A DNA stretch of 52,435 bases from Gammaproteobacteria bacterium (GTDB taxonomy: Bacteria > Pseudomonadota > Gammaproteobacteria > Pseudomonadales > Azotimanducaceae). The position numbers and the translations under genes are program-made. The stretch lies in NCBI GenBank assembly GCA_009837725.1, contig VXSY01000026.1:1-52435 (forward strand). The letters are read 5' to 3'. The notes below the pieces were generated by a model, which was not told the DNA's origin, did no database searches, and saw nothing but the letters and a program-made list of their open reading frames with translations. Shown here piece by piece: positions 25,128 through 33,694 of this stretch; the first letter of the stretch is position 1, and each line of letters starts with the position of its first letter.

Positions 25128-25160
25128 TGCGCCGCCAAGCTCCCGCTTTCCTGCGGCGCA
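25128..25160. terminator. Candidate bidirectional terminator hairpin
   Basis: TGCGCCGC and GCGGCGCA form a perfect 8-bp stem around a 17-nt loop in the convergent gap between the exported VOC gene (plus) and the GntR gene (minus). No T-tract follows, so intrinsic termination is only suggested. Confidence 0.4.
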
Positions 25161-25162
25161 AG

Positions 25163-25960
25163 CTACGGGTCTGGGCCCTGCCCCGCGTAGTCCTCCATGC
25201 TGAGGTTCATGCGGTAGTGGAAGTGCACAGTGTGGTACTGGCAGTGCAGCAGGTCCACGAGATCGCCTTGGGTGTCGAATGAGTAGCGCACGAGCGTGAG
25301 CACGGGATCGCCAGGCATGAGGCGCAACTGCTCGGCGACGGGGGCGGAGGCGGCGGCCGCGCTCAGGTGCTGTTCGATGCGGGCGATCCGGTGGCCGTTC
25401 TCGGCCATGATGTCGAAGCGCAGGCGGCGCTCGATCGCGGCGGCGTCGTAGCCCTGCTCGATGCCGCGCGTCCAGCTCTCGTAGTAGGCGAACGGAGTCT
25501 GGTCCTCCCGGTAGCGGACGCGAACGACGTAGTGCACGGACTCGTCCGCCGCGATCCCAAGTTCCTCGACGAGGTTCGCGGGTGGTGGACGCCGGTCGAT
25601 GTGCAGCACGCGCACAACCGTGCTGCGCGACATGTGCGCGAGCCTTTCGAGCATGCCGACGAGCGGGGCCTCGACATCGGAAGCTGGCGCCCGGAACACG
25701 ACGTGGCTGCCACGACCGCGCTTGCGCTGAATGAGCTCGTTGGCGACCAGAAGATCCATCGCCCGCTTCGCGGTCACGCGGGATACTCCGAAGCCCTCCG
25801 CCAGCTCGGCCTCGGTGGGTAGCTTGGCACCGTAGCCCACTTCGCCGGCGAGGATGCGCTGTTTCAAGAGTTGGTAGAGCTGGTGGTACAGGGGGATGGG
25901 ACCATCGCCCTGCAGCGAGTCCAGCTCCATGGGGGTGAAAAGGCGCTGCAATCCGTTCAC
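25163..25960 (-). CDS. GntR-family regulator with UTRA domain (HutC subfamily)
   Basis: Transcription factor of 265 aa and the only recognisable regulator in the island. Residues about 18-80 form the GntR winged helix-turn-helix (YHQLYQLLKQRILAGEVGYG, KLPTEAELAEGFGVSR); about 95-250 form a UTRA effector domain (PFAYYESW, ending LLHCQYHTVHFHYR). HutC-type GntR proteins are usually repressors released by a pathway metabolite. GTG at 25960 is used, with AAAGGGA upstream; ATG at 25930 is an alternative. It is the third gene of the minus operon that starts at 29088, behind site D, which allows autoregulation. It is the leading candidate for binding sites A-E; this is inference. Confidence 0.92.
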   Translation of the reverse strand: MNGLQRLFTPMELDSLQGDGPIPLYHQLYQLLKQRILAGEVGYGAKLPTEAELAEGFGVSRVTAKRAMDLLVANELIQRKRGRGSHVVFRAPASDVEAPLVGMLERLAHMSRSTVVRVLHIDRRPPPANLVEELGIAADESVHYVVRVRYREDQTPFAYYESWTRGIEQGYDAAAIERRLRFDIMAENGHRIARIEQHLSAAAASAPVAEQLRLMPGDPVLTLVRYSFDTQGDLVDLLHCQYHTVHFHYRMNLSMEDYAGQGPDP

Positions 25961-26005
25961 AACGGTCCCTTTGCGGAATGCACTAGCGTGCCAGCATGGA
26001 CTGGA

Positions 26006-27508
26006 TTATGGCGCATTCGGATCCGGCGCCCGGGCGCCCTCTCGATGATGGGGGTTCCCCTCGGGTTGCGCTGCCGAAGGCTCTTGCAGAGCGGCGTGTG
26101 CGGCGCGTGCGTCGATGAGGTCGAGCAGCATTCGGGTCAGTCGGGCGGGGTCGGGTGGCGGTTCGTCCTTGGCGAAATGCTGCTCGCGCAGCCAGTGCCA
26201 GCCGCGGAACAGATGTGCGCCGGAGGTTTCCGGGGCGAGGTCGGGCGGCGTGTCGGAGTAATCGGGGTGGCCGGCGGCGGGGCGCCGGACGAGTCTCGGA
26301 TCGGCGGCCGCGGCGGCCCGGGCTAGGCGGTCTGAGCCGCCGATCCCGGCGACTTCGAGGCGCCGGCCACCGAGCGAATCGACGACGCGGACGATCGCCT
26401 CGACGCAATGTGCGACGTTCAAGGTTTCGGGGAGTGCCGAGCCGCCGTGGCCTGGAAGGTCGATGATCGCGATGTCGTCGGGTACTGGATCGAGCGCCGT
26501 GGCTGACAGTCCGGGTGGCGGGATCAGGATCCGCGTCGGCGTGGCGCTTGGCTTGTGCAGGTAGCGGACCTGGCCGAAGCTCGTGTCCGCGTGGCGCAGC
26601 GCGCCGGTGTCGAGGCAGAGATCCGCCGTGGCGACCGCCCGCTCGGGCAGGATTCGGTCGAGGTGGGCGTCCAGACACGCCCAGCGCTCATCGAGCGACG
26701 GTCCGCAATGCGCCATCGTGACGTTGCTGCCCCAGTCGCAGGCGTCGAGCCCTCCGGTCCAACGCCAGAGGATGCTGCCGCGCCAGCGCAGCATGACGAG
26801 AGGGATCGCGATCGACTGCAGGTTCTCGACCCGTTCGTTGCGGAAGGCGGCTCGGTACACGGCCGCATAGCCGGGTCCTGCGCGGAGGTAGCCCCGGGCG
26901 GTTACATGCATCGCCTCAGGAGCGCCGATCACCGGTGCGATCCGGTTCTCGGCACTGGGCGATTGCCAAGGGAAGAAGAGCGTTGCGTCGTGCGCCCCCT
27001 GCCAGGCCCGCGCCAAGTGGGCACCGTCGGCATTCGGCGTCACCTCCGGCAGGTAGCCAGCCGTAATGCGCTCCCGCTCGGCGTCTTCGAAAGCCGCTGC
27101 GTTGTCGAGCATTACGCCGGCGAGGGCGCGGGGTTCTGCCTTGGCCCATTCGACTGCGATCTGCGCGCCGGTTGCGGAGCCGTAAACGCCTACCCGGTCG
27201 AGGCCGAGCGCTCGTCGCAGCGCAGACATCGCTGCCACGCAGGGGGCGAGATCGACGACGGGCGCGGGCAGTGGATCAGAGTCGCCGAATCCTGGAGTGT
27301 CGGGGGCGATGACGGTGGCTCGGGTCGCAAGCCGTGCCATGAGCGGGGCAAGGAAGCTCGAGTCGAGCGGGGACGGGTGCAAGGCGAAGAGCGGCGGCCC
27401 GTTGCCAGCGATGCGGTAGTGGAGGTCGATCTCGGTACCGTCGAAGCGTACGCGGGCGCTGGCTCGGCGGATCGTCGGGTCGGTGGCGGTGGGAGACGCT
27501 GCATTCAC
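26006..27508 (-). CDS. Tandem alpha/beta-hydrolase-like protein lacking a nucleophile
   Basis: Protein of 500 aa that reads as two alpha/beta-hydrolase-like halves. The first has FALHPSPLDSSFLAPLM, APDTPGFGDSD and a nucleophile elbow VYGSATGAQ in which the nucleophile position of G-x-Nu-x-G is Ala112. The second (from about 325) has RILIPPPGLS, DLPGHGGSALPE and an elbow-like AGIGGSDRL with Gly390 at that place. Neither half keeps a Ser, Asp or Cys nucleophile, so classical esterase activity is doubtful. The GTG start (27508) overlaps the stop of the FAD oxidase gene by 4 bp (GTGA). The GntR gene follows 45 bp later. Confidence 0.8.
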   Translation of the reverse strand: MNAASPTATDPTIRRASARVRFDGTEIDLHYRIAGNGPPLFALHPSPLDSSFLAPLMARLATRATVIAPDTPGFGDSDPLPAPVVDLAPCVAAMSALRRALGLDRVGVYGSATGAQIAVEWAKAEPRALAGVMLDNAAAFEDAERERITAGYLPEVTPNADGAHLARAWQGAHDATLFFPWQSPSAENRIAPVIGAPEAMHVTARGYLRAGPGYAAVYRAAFRNERVENLQSIAIPLVMLRWRGSILWRWTGGLDACDWGSNVTMAHCGPSLDERWACLDAHLDRILPERAVATADLCLDTGALRHADTSFGQVRYLHKPSATPTRILIPPPGLSATALDPVPDDIAIIDLPGHGGSALPETLNVAHCVEAIVRVVDSLGGRRLEVAGIGGSDRLARAAAAADPRLVRRPAAGHPDYSDTPPDLAPETSGAHLFRGWHWLREQHFAKDEPPPDPARLTRMLLDLIDARAAHAALQEPSAAQPEGNPHHREGARAPDPNAP

Positions 27509-29088
27509 AGTCCGAGAGCTCCCGGGTTCATTCGGCCTTCGGGGTCGAGTTCGCGCTTCACTGCGCGCAACACCTCGCGCGGCTCGGCGGCGAGGTCTCG
27601 GGCGAACGGATACAGGCGACCGATCTGCAGATGCACGGCTCCGAAAGCATGCAGCGTGTCGATCACTTCGGCGCGCAGGCGCAAGACCTCGGCGCGTGCC
27701 GCGCGGTTCTCGGCGAAATCGGTGGTCCGGCGCAGCACCGAACCCTCGACGGTGCGGCGGTGCAGGGCGTTGAGGCGGTCGGGCCAGTAGAACACCGGTT
27801 CGATCACGAAACAGTCCGTGTCCGCGTAGGTGAAGAGCGCACCGTGGACGATGCCATGGTCGGCGCAAGCGGCGTGGTTGCGTTCGAGCAGCGCGAGCAC
27901 GGCCTCGTAGGCGGCCACCGCACGGGAGTGCGGGAGGAGTCCATGTACCGGCAGCCAGCGTTCTCCGGAGGGCCCGATCATGGAGTTGAGCGGACCGAAC
28001 GGATGCGCCCGGGTGACGGTCGGTATGGTGTTCTCCACCTCTTCGCCGCCAGCGTCGCGGGCGATGCCGCGGATGCGGTCGGCGGCGTCGTGGGCGGCAG
28101 CCTGGGTGCGCTCCTCGACCATGAAGTGGGCGGAGTAGCCCTCATCCGGCAGGAATCGCCGTCCGGCGGCGGCAACGCGCGCACCGGTCTTCAATGCACC
28201 GAAGACGCTGCTCTCGGCGGCGACGGCATGGCCGAGCGTCCTCAGGTCGCGGGTGAGCGACTCTCGCTTCATCCGCTGCGCCTGTAGCGTGGGATCGAAG
28301 GCGAAGCACGATTCCGCGAGCCCGGCGCGAGACACTCTGGACATCGCCCGGAACAGGCCCGCGTGGTCGGCGAAGGCGAAGCTGACTCCGGCGCGCGCAT
28401 CGGCGGCGGGCAGGAGCTTCAAGGTTGCCGTGGACTTGATGCCGAGCGCGCCGCTGTCGCAAGTGAAAAGGCCCGTGAGATCCGGCCCGTAGTGGCGAAA
28501 GAACGGCGTCGCACCCGCGCGAGCGGCGGCGCCGGTACGCAGCACTCGGCCGTCGGCCAGCACGATCTCGAAACCCACCACGGAGTCGGCGGCCGTGCCG
28601 TGGCGGCCGCTGCCCCAGAAGAGCGCGTTCTGCGACAGGGAGCCCCCCACGGTTGCGTGGATGCCGGACAAGGTGCCCCAGAACGGCGTGCGCACGCCGT
28701 GCGGCTTGAGTGCCTCGTGCAACGCCTGCCAAGTGCAGCCGGCCTGTACCGTGACGATCATGTCTTCGGTGTTGACGTCGAGCACCTCGCCCATGGCAGC
28801 CATGTCGAGGCAAAGGGTGCGGGGGCGCTGGCAGACATAACCGCCGCTGTAGGACATCCCGCCACCGCGGGGCACGACGACGAAATCCTGATCGCGGGCG
28901 AAACGCACGGTTTCGACGAGGTGCGCGACCTCGGCTGGACGGATCACGGCGGTCACCGCGTGGGCGTCGCCGGATATGTCCTGGCCGTAGAGTTCTCGCG
29001 AGGCGTCGTCCACGACGATGCGCGCCGGCCCGATGCGCTCGGCCAAGGCCTCGATCATGCGCCCGAATTCGGGGTGGGGGTTGCCCAT
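27505..29088 (-). CDS. FAD-linked oxidase of the GlcD/VAO type
   Basis: FAD-binding type 4 oxidoreductase of 527 aa. The PP-loop region VVPRGGGMSYSGGYV and TVQAGCTWQALHEAL, then GSLSQNALFWGSGRHGTAAD and a C-terminal DPEGRMNPGALGL, match D-2-hydroxyacid dehydrogenases, glycolate oxidase GlcD and vanillyl-alcohol-oxidase-like enzymes. It would oxidise a hydroxyacid or an alcohol. Start ATG at 29088 is preceded by GAGG with 8-nt spacing; a GTG further upstream (VELAGIVEEG) is possible. It is the first gene of the operon carrying the hydrolase-like protein and GntR. Confidence 0.9.
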   Translation of the reverse strand: MGNPHPEFGRMIEALAERIGPARIVVDDASRELYGQDISGDAHAVTAVIRPAEVAHLVETVRFARDQDFVVVPRGGGMSYSGGYVCQRPRTLCLDMAAMGEVLDVNTEDMIVTVQAGCTWQALHEALKPHGVRTPFWGTLSGIHATVGGSLSQNALFWGSGRHGTAADSVVGFEIVLADGRVLRTGAAARAGATPFFRHYGPDLTGLFTCDSGALGIKSTATLKLLPAADARAGVSFAFADHAGLFRAMSRVSRAGLAESCFAFDPTLQAQRMKRESLTRDLRTLGHAVAAESSVFGALKTGARVAAAGRRFLPDEGYSAHFMVEERTQAAAHDAADRIRGIARDAGGEEVENTIPTVTRAHPFGPLNSMIGPSGERWLPVHGLLPHSRAVAAYEAVLALLERNHAACADHGIVHGALFTYADTDCFVIEPVFYWPDRLNALHRRTVEGSVLRRTTDFAENRAARAEVLRLRAEVIDTLHAFGAVHLQIGRLYPFARDLAAEPREVLRAVKRELDPEGRMNPGALGL

Positions 29089-29165
29089 CGCTTTGCCCTC
29101 CTCGACGATGCCCGCCAGCTCCACCGGCCTCACGGTCGCAGAGTTGACTTGCGTTTGAGTTCTAA

Positions 29166-29182
29166 TGATATGACAATAGGAG
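29166..29182 (+). promoter_or_regulatory. Shared 17-bp island element, site D
   Basis: TGATATGACAATAGGAG fits the consensus TGATATRWYRWTASGWS and matches site C at 14 of 17 and site A at 13 of 17 positions. It sits 29 bp before the isochorismatase-like ATG (29212) and 77 bp from the FAD oxidase start (29088). TTGACT at 29144 could be a plus-strand -35 box, which would put the element over the -10 region. The GntR gene belongs to the minus operon leaving this gap. Confidence 0.6.
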
Positions 29183-29211
29183 TTTTCCTGTCGCGCCTGG
29201 AGTTTTGGCCA

Positions 29212-29925
29212 ATGCCCGACATGCAGCGTTCGGATTTGACCCCGCGCCAATACTGGGACGAGGTCAAGTCCAATCCTCGTCGCGCTCGGTTCGGTTTTGG
29301 CGAGAAGGCGGGGCTGATCAACATCGACCTGCAGCGGGCGTACACCGACGTGGATCGTTTCGCGACCGCGTACCGCACCGATCCGAACCAGATTGCCTAC
29401 ATCAACCGCCTTGCGGAACTCGCGCGCGGCAAGAACATGCCGGTGATCTGGACCTATGTAGCGTATATGGACAACGCCGACGACGCCGGTGTGTGGGGCA
29501 CGCGCACGAACACCGAGGACTCGCTGCAGAACATCGCCGAGCACAGCGAACGCGCCGAACTCGACCCGCGCCTTGACGTGGACCGCGAGCGCGACGCGGT
29601 CGTCAACAAACGCATGGCGAGCGTGTTCCACGACAGCCTGATCCCGTCGCTCCTCGTCTGGCACAAGGTGGACACGGTCATCCTCACCGGCGGCAGCACG
29701 TCGGGTTGCGTGCGGGCGTCGGCGGTGGCGGCGCTGTCGCACGGCTACCGCACGGTCGTTCCGGAGGAGTGTGTCGCCGACAAGCACGAGATCCCGCACT
29801 TTGCGAACCTTTGCGACATCATGCTGAAGTACGGCGATGTCGAGCCCTTCATGGCGGTCGAGGCGTGGCTTGCCGAACATCCAGGCTGTACACCGATCCG
29901 TGCCGCGCGCGGCGCGCCGTTCTAG
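29212..29925 (+). CDS. Isochorismatase-like cysteine hydrolase (N-carbamoylsarcosine amidase type)
   Basis: Hydrolase of 237 aa with the complete Asp-Lys-Cys triad: Asp39 in LINIDLQRAY, Lys133 in VVNKRMASVF and Cys166 in GGSTSGCVRAS. This group includes N-carbamoylsarcosine amidase, nicotinamidase, maleamate amidase and ureidoacrylate hydrolase, so cleavage of an amide or carbamoyl group is likely. The ATG at 29212 has TGGAG about 8 nt upstream. It starts a plus operon with two PuuE-like genes and the CpcT/CpeT-like gene. A ring-opening PuuE-like enzyme followed by such an amidase is a chemically sensible pair. Confidence 0.9.
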   Translation: MPDMQRSDLTPRQYWDEVKSNPRRARFGFGEKAGLINIDLQRAYTDVDRFATAYRTDPNQIAYINRLAELARGKNMPVIWTYVAYMDNADDAGVWGTRTNTEDSLQNIAEHSERAELDPRLDVDRERDAVVNKRMASVFHDSLIPSLLVWHKVDTVILTGGSTSGCVRASAVAALSHGYRTVVPEECVADKHEIPHFANLCDIMLKYGDVEPFMAVEAWLAEHPGCTPIRAARGAPF

Positions 29926-29938
29926 GCGCTTGAAGCCG

Positions 29939-30886
29939 ATGCGTGCGGACCCCGAACTCTACCGCTACCGGGCGTGGGACGAACGCTTGCCCATTCGCTG
30001 GCCGGGCGGTGCGCGGCTGGCATTCTGGGTGGCGCCAAACATCGAGTTCTACGAGCTCGACCCCCCGCCGAACCCGGCACGGCGGGCCTGGCCCCGGCCG
30101 GTTCCCGATGTGCAGGGCTATGCGACGCGGGACTACGGCAATCGCGTCGGCCACATGCGCATGATGGAGCTGCTCGACCGCTTCGGCGTGCGCGGCTCGG
30201 TGAGCCTGTCGGCGGCCGTGTGCGACCACCACCCAGAGATCATCGAAATGTGCGCGGCGCGGGGCTGGGAGTTCTTCAGCCACGGCATCTACAACACACG
30301 CTACGCCTACGGCATGGACGAGGAGCAGGAACGGGCGATGATCGAGGACTCGGTAGCCGCGGTCGCCCGTCACACCGGGCAGCGCTGCGCCGGCTATCTG
30401 GCACCAGCACTCACCCACACCGAACGCACTTTGGACCTCTTCGCCGAGGCCGGCGGCATCTACACCTGCGACCTGTTTCACGACGACCAGCCGACGCCGG
30501 TGCACGTGCGTTCCGGCAAGCGGTTTGTTTCGGTGCCGTACTCGCTGGAGCTGAACGACACCATCGCCTACGTGGTCAACCGGATCGAGCCTCGCCGCTA
30601 CGGAGAGATGATCAAGCAGGCCTTCGATAGGCTCTACCGCGAGGGCGAACAGGGCGGCACGGTGATGTGCGTGCCGCTGCATGCCTACCAAGTCTCTCAC
30701 CCACACCGGCTCCGCGCCTTCGAGCACGCCCTCGAGTACGTGGTCGGTCACGACGGGGTCTGGTTTGCCACCGGCGCTGAGATCGCTGAGCACTATCTCG
30801 CGCATTATTACGATCAGGATGTCGCACGCGCCGCCGGTGCGGCGGACGGCGGCGTCCAGGAGCGATCCGAGGGTACGCCGCCGTGA
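29939..30886 (+). CDS. PuuE-like polysaccharide deacetylase family hydrolase (copy 2)
   Basis: NodB-homology protein of 315 aa. It has RWPGGARLAFWVAPNIEFYE, RDYGNRVGHMRMMELLDRFGV, GWEFFSHGIYNTRYAYGM and TYNTR-like family blocks, with SVPYSLELNDT in the C-terminal third. The layout follows PuuE allantoinase rather than extracellular chitin or peptidoglycan deacetylases, and there is no signal peptide. It follows the isochorismatase-like gene by 13 bp; its stop overlaps the GTG start of copy 3 (GTGA). Copies 2 and 3 share YGNRVG but have diverged widely, so they may form a heteromer or act on successive substrates. Confidence 0.88.
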   Translation: MRADPELYRYRAWDERLPIRWPGGARLAFWVAPNIEFYELDPPPNPARRAWPRPVPDVQGYATRDYGNRVGHMRMMELLDRFGVRGSVSLSAAVCDHHPEIIEMCAARGWEFFSHGIYNTRYAYGMDEEQERAMIEDSVAAVARHTGQRCAGYLAPALTHTERTLDLFAEAGGIYTCDLFHDDQPTPVHVRSGKRFVSVPYSLELNDTIAYVVNRIEPRRYGEMIKQAFDRLYREGEQGGTVMCVPLHAYQVSHPHRLRAFEHALEYVVGHDGVWFATGAEIAEHYLAHYYDQDVARAAGAADGGVQERSEGTPP

Positions 30887-31812
30887 CGCTCGACGCGGCC
30901 CATCTGCGCTATCCGCACCGTCGCCGCGGCATGGACCACGAGCGCTACGCCTGGTCCATGCTCGCCGAGCGGCCTGCGGTCGCGTGGCCCGGTGGTGCTC
31001 GGCTGGCGCTGTGGGTGAATGTGGCAGTGCAGTTCTTCCCGCTCGACCAGGTCGGCAAGCCCTTTGTGCCGCCGGGCGGCATGGCGACGCCGTATCCGGA
31101 CCTGCGCCACTTCACGCTGCGCGAATACGGCAATCGCGTGGGCATCGTGCGCTGCTTGAACGCCCTTGACGCGTTCGGCATCCGTGCCACCTTCGCCGTG
31201 AACGCGGCGGTCGCGGAGCGTCATCCGGCCTTGCTTGAGCGGCTCGCCGCGCGCGGCGACGAACTCGTCGCAAGTTCTTGGCACATGGACACGCCACACC
31301 ACGGCGACATGCCCATCGGCGATGAACGCGCACTCGTCGAACGGTCGTTGTCAACGCTTCGTCGGTGCTCGGGCCAAGCGGTCGAGGGCTGGGTCAGCCC
31401 GGCCGGTTCGCAGAGCCTCTTCACGCCGGAGCTCTTGGTCGAGCATGGGGTGCGCTACATGGGCGACTGGATCAACGACGAGTTGCCCTACGCGTTCCGC
31501 ACCCTGTCGGGCGAGCTCGTCGCACTGCCGCTGTCGCTCGAACTCGACGACCACTTCCTGATCGGCACTAGCCTCCATTCCGAATGGGAGTACGCAACGC
31601 AGGTAAAGGATGCCTGCGACTACCTTGTGGCGGAAGCCGAGGCGACCGGCGGCGGCAGGCTGCTGGCGCTGTCGATCCACCCGTGGCTGCTCGGGCAGCC
31701 GCACCGCATCGGCGCGTTTGAGTCCGTGCTCGAGCACCTTGCCGCCACGCCCGGGATATGGTCTGCATCGGCATCGGAAATCGTCGCGGCCTGGCGTGAT
31801 CAACAGGATTGA
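30883..31812 (+). CDS. PuuE-like polysaccharide deacetylase family hydrolase (copy 3)
   Basis: NodB-homology protein of 309 aa with PGGARLALWVNVAVQFFP, REYGNRVGIVRCLNALDAFG, DELVASSWHMDTPHHGDM and PLSLELDDHFLIG blocks. The histidine-rich SSWHMDTPHHGD replaces the GHE..HGYRW motif of copy 1, so its active site differs from the PuuE reference. It starts with GTG overlapping the stop of copy 2 by 4 bp, and its 3' end overlaps the CpcT/CpeT-like gene by 17 bp. Cytoplasmic by sequence. Confidence 0.88.
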   Translation: MTLDAAHLRYPHRRRGMDHERYAWSMLAERPAVAWPGGARLALWVNVAVQFFPLDQVGKPFVPPGGMATPYPDLRHFTLREYGNRVGIVRCLNALDAFGIRATFAVNAAVAERHPALLERLAARGDELVASSWHMDTPHHGDMPIGDERALVERSLSTLRRCSGQAVEGWVSPAGSQSLFTPELLVEHGVRYMGDWINDELPYAFRTLSGELVALPLSLELDDHFLIGTSLHSEWEYATQVKDACDYLVAEAEATGGGRLLALSIHPWLLGQPHRIGAFESVLEHLAATPGIWSASASEIVAAWRDQQD

Positions 31813-32635
31813 CGCCTCGAACCCCATTGCGCGGGTCCTGTTGCTTGGGGCTTGCCAGGTGCCGTGCGCGGCGGGCCCCATCGAGCTGGTGGAGCTCTTG
31901 GCCGGCGAGTACGACAACAACGAGCAGGTCTGGCAGCAAGGAGTGGACGACGAGCCCCCTGACCCTCGGCGGCACTGGCGCTTCGAGCGTCGAGGGCCGG
32001 CGAGCATGGCACTCGCCGTCGGCCATGGCCAGGCGGCGTCCGACGCCCCGGAGTTGACGCTGTCGTTTGCCGAAGGTGTGGATGGCCTCGTCACGGAGGT
32101 CAGCGGCATGGCGTGTCGCGTGCGGTGGCGCGAGCGCGACGGCGGCGCCTATGAGGGACGCACCGAATCGTGCCCCGGATTGCCGGCGACACTGCACGTG
32201 GACCGTGAATGGCTGACCGCGACGTGGCCCGCAGAATCAGGTGAGCGGGTGGAGCGGGCGCGTCGGGTGCGGCACTACACCGGCTGGGTGGCCTTGCGGC
32301 GCGACCGGCTGGACCCTGCGGCCGCCCAAGACGACTATGTGTTCCTGCGCGAGGCACGCTGGCACGACGAGGGCTTCTTGCTGCCCGTCCTCGACGGCGG
32401 CGACGCGACGGGCTACGCGATCGAGCTCGCACGGCTCACCTACCAGAATACGCGCACGGCGGTGCTCAAGCTGGGCGTTGTGGACACGGCGACCGGCGAG
32501 ACGCTTGCGTATTCTTGGGCGGAACCTGGCGCCGGCCGAATCGGCATCAACCTGCGCTGGATACAGGCAGGGCTGACCCGCGAGGGAAGTGCCGAGAGAT
32601 CCGGCGCTGCCGAGGCCGCGGCGCGATTGGACTGA
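31796..32635 (+). CDS. CpcT/CpeT-like protein, possible lipoprotein
   Basis: Protein of 279 aa that matches the chromophore lyase CpcT/CpeT pattern: ELVELLAGEYDNNEQV near the N terminus, then CRVRWRERDGGAYEGRTESC, which follows the Cys-x-V-x-W ... F/Y-x-G ... Cys spacing of that family, then a late VDREWL strand. CpcT/CpeT are calycin-fold proteins that bind and attach bilins in cyanobacteria; relatives elsewhere are uncharacterised. The N terminus from the GTG at 31796 carries LLLGAC (15-20), a plausible lipobox with a short hydrophobic stretch, so it may be membrane anchored. Last gene of the plus operon. Assignment is by motif pattern, not by full alignment. Confidence 0.65.
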   Translation: MINRIDASNPIARVLLLGACQVPCAAGPIELVELLAGEYDNNEQVWQQGVDDEPPDPRRHWRFERRGPASMALAVGHGQAASDAPELTLSFAEGVDGLVTEVSGMACRVRWRERDGGAYEGRTESCPGLPATLHVDREWLTATWPAESGERVERARRVRHYTGWVALRRDRLDPAAAQDDYVFLREARWHDEGFLLPVLDGGDATGYAIELARLTYQNTRTAVLKLGVVDTATGETLAYSWAEPGAGRIGINLRWIQAGLTREGSAERSGAAEAAARLD

Positions 32636-32718
32636 TTGCGCGACCCGCTCCGCGCGCCGGTCGGATCGGCCGACGAAACCAGAAAGCTCCGCGGAGAAGT
32701 GGTCTTGGCAGCTCCGGT

Positions 32719-33621
32719 TTACGGATCTCCGCGCGCAGGTGCCTGCTCAACGCCCTCGCGCACGCGCCGGTAGTAGATCCAGCTCGTGACGTTGCCGCGT
32801 TCGTCGTCCAGAGCTGGCGGTTCGGTGTACTCGGGGTAGTGCGTCGCGATCTCCTCGCGCATGCTGGCGGGCAGCGCTTCCCACGAGTCCAGCCTGAGGC
32901 CGGATGTGTGCATGTAGATCACGCCCTCTCGACCGCCCATCTTCATCCAGGGCAGCCAGTCGGACATGCGCGCCCAGCCGACGTGACTGCCCGCATGGGA
33001 TCCATCGGCGTCGAGCAGTTCGGCGGCAGCGCCGAAGAAGTTGAACATCTCGGTCGCGTGGTAGGTGCCACCGACTTCGGATTGGAAGCCGCCGCCGAGC
33101 GGATTCGGGTAGAACAGAGGCACCGTAGTGGTCTGCCGCCACAGGCCGCCTTCGACATGGCCGCTCCAGCGCATCGGCGCGCCGCGTGGATCCTTCTCGT
33201 ACATGGCGAAGTTCACCGGGTCGTTGGCGACATGCAGGACCTCGACGGTGGCGCCGGTCCACGGGTTATCCCAAGTGGCCAGCGCTGCGCCGCTCGCCGG
33301 GTCGCGGTAGATCAAGAGTTCCCGCGAGACCATGCGGAACCCGCTGCCCCGTTCAGCGTGGTTGTCCGCAACGCAGGCGCGCACGTTCATGCCCTCGACG
33401 TCGAACAGGTGCCGATCCCGTTCCCCTTGGCGGCGGGAAAAAGCTCGGCCTTCCCACCAAAAGGTCGTTGGCTGTCCGTCGACTGTCGAACACATGATCT
33501 TGCGGGATATCGTCAGGGCATCGAGAGGATCGTTCGGATCCAGTTCGCGCGCGGTTGCGGGGTAGAGCAGGGCGACGGCGAATAGTGCGCAAGAGACCTG
33601 CTTGAGCAGCGGGTGTTTCAT
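32719..33621 (-). CDS. Exported DUF1838 protein
   Basis: Protein of 300 aa with a signal peptide (MKHPLLKQVSCALFAVALLY, cleavage near ATA-RE). The mature part matches DUF1838: DPLDALTISRKIMCSTVDGQ, TFWWEGRAFSR and WARMSDWLPWMKMGGREG, ending HYPEYTEPP. DUF1838 proteins are exported, of unknown function, and occur beside catabolic dehydrogenases. Start ATG 33621 has AGAGGA upstream. It is the last gene of the TonB receptor-amine oxidase operon, so a role in the periplasmic handling of the substrate is likely but unproven. Confidence 0.85.
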   Translation of the reverse strand: MKHPLLKQVSCALFAVALLYPATARELDPNDPLDALTISRKIMCSTVDGQPTTFWWEGRAFSRRQGERDRHLFDVEGMNVRACVADNHAERGSGFRMVSRELLIYRDPASGAALATWDNPWTGATVEVLHVANDPVNFAMYEKDPRGAPMRWSGHVEGGLWRQTTTVPLFYPNPLGGGFQSEVGGTYHATEMFNFFGAAAELLDADGSHAGSHVGWARMSDWLPWMKMGGREGVIYMHTSGLRLDSWEALPASMREEIATHYPEYTEPPALDDERGNVTSWIYYRRVREGVEQAPARGDP

Positions 33622-33694
33622 GGTCACGTTCCTCTCGTGTGGTTTCGCGCTTGGTTGGGGTCGGCGTTTGTGCTTCGGACATCGGCGAGTGCGT

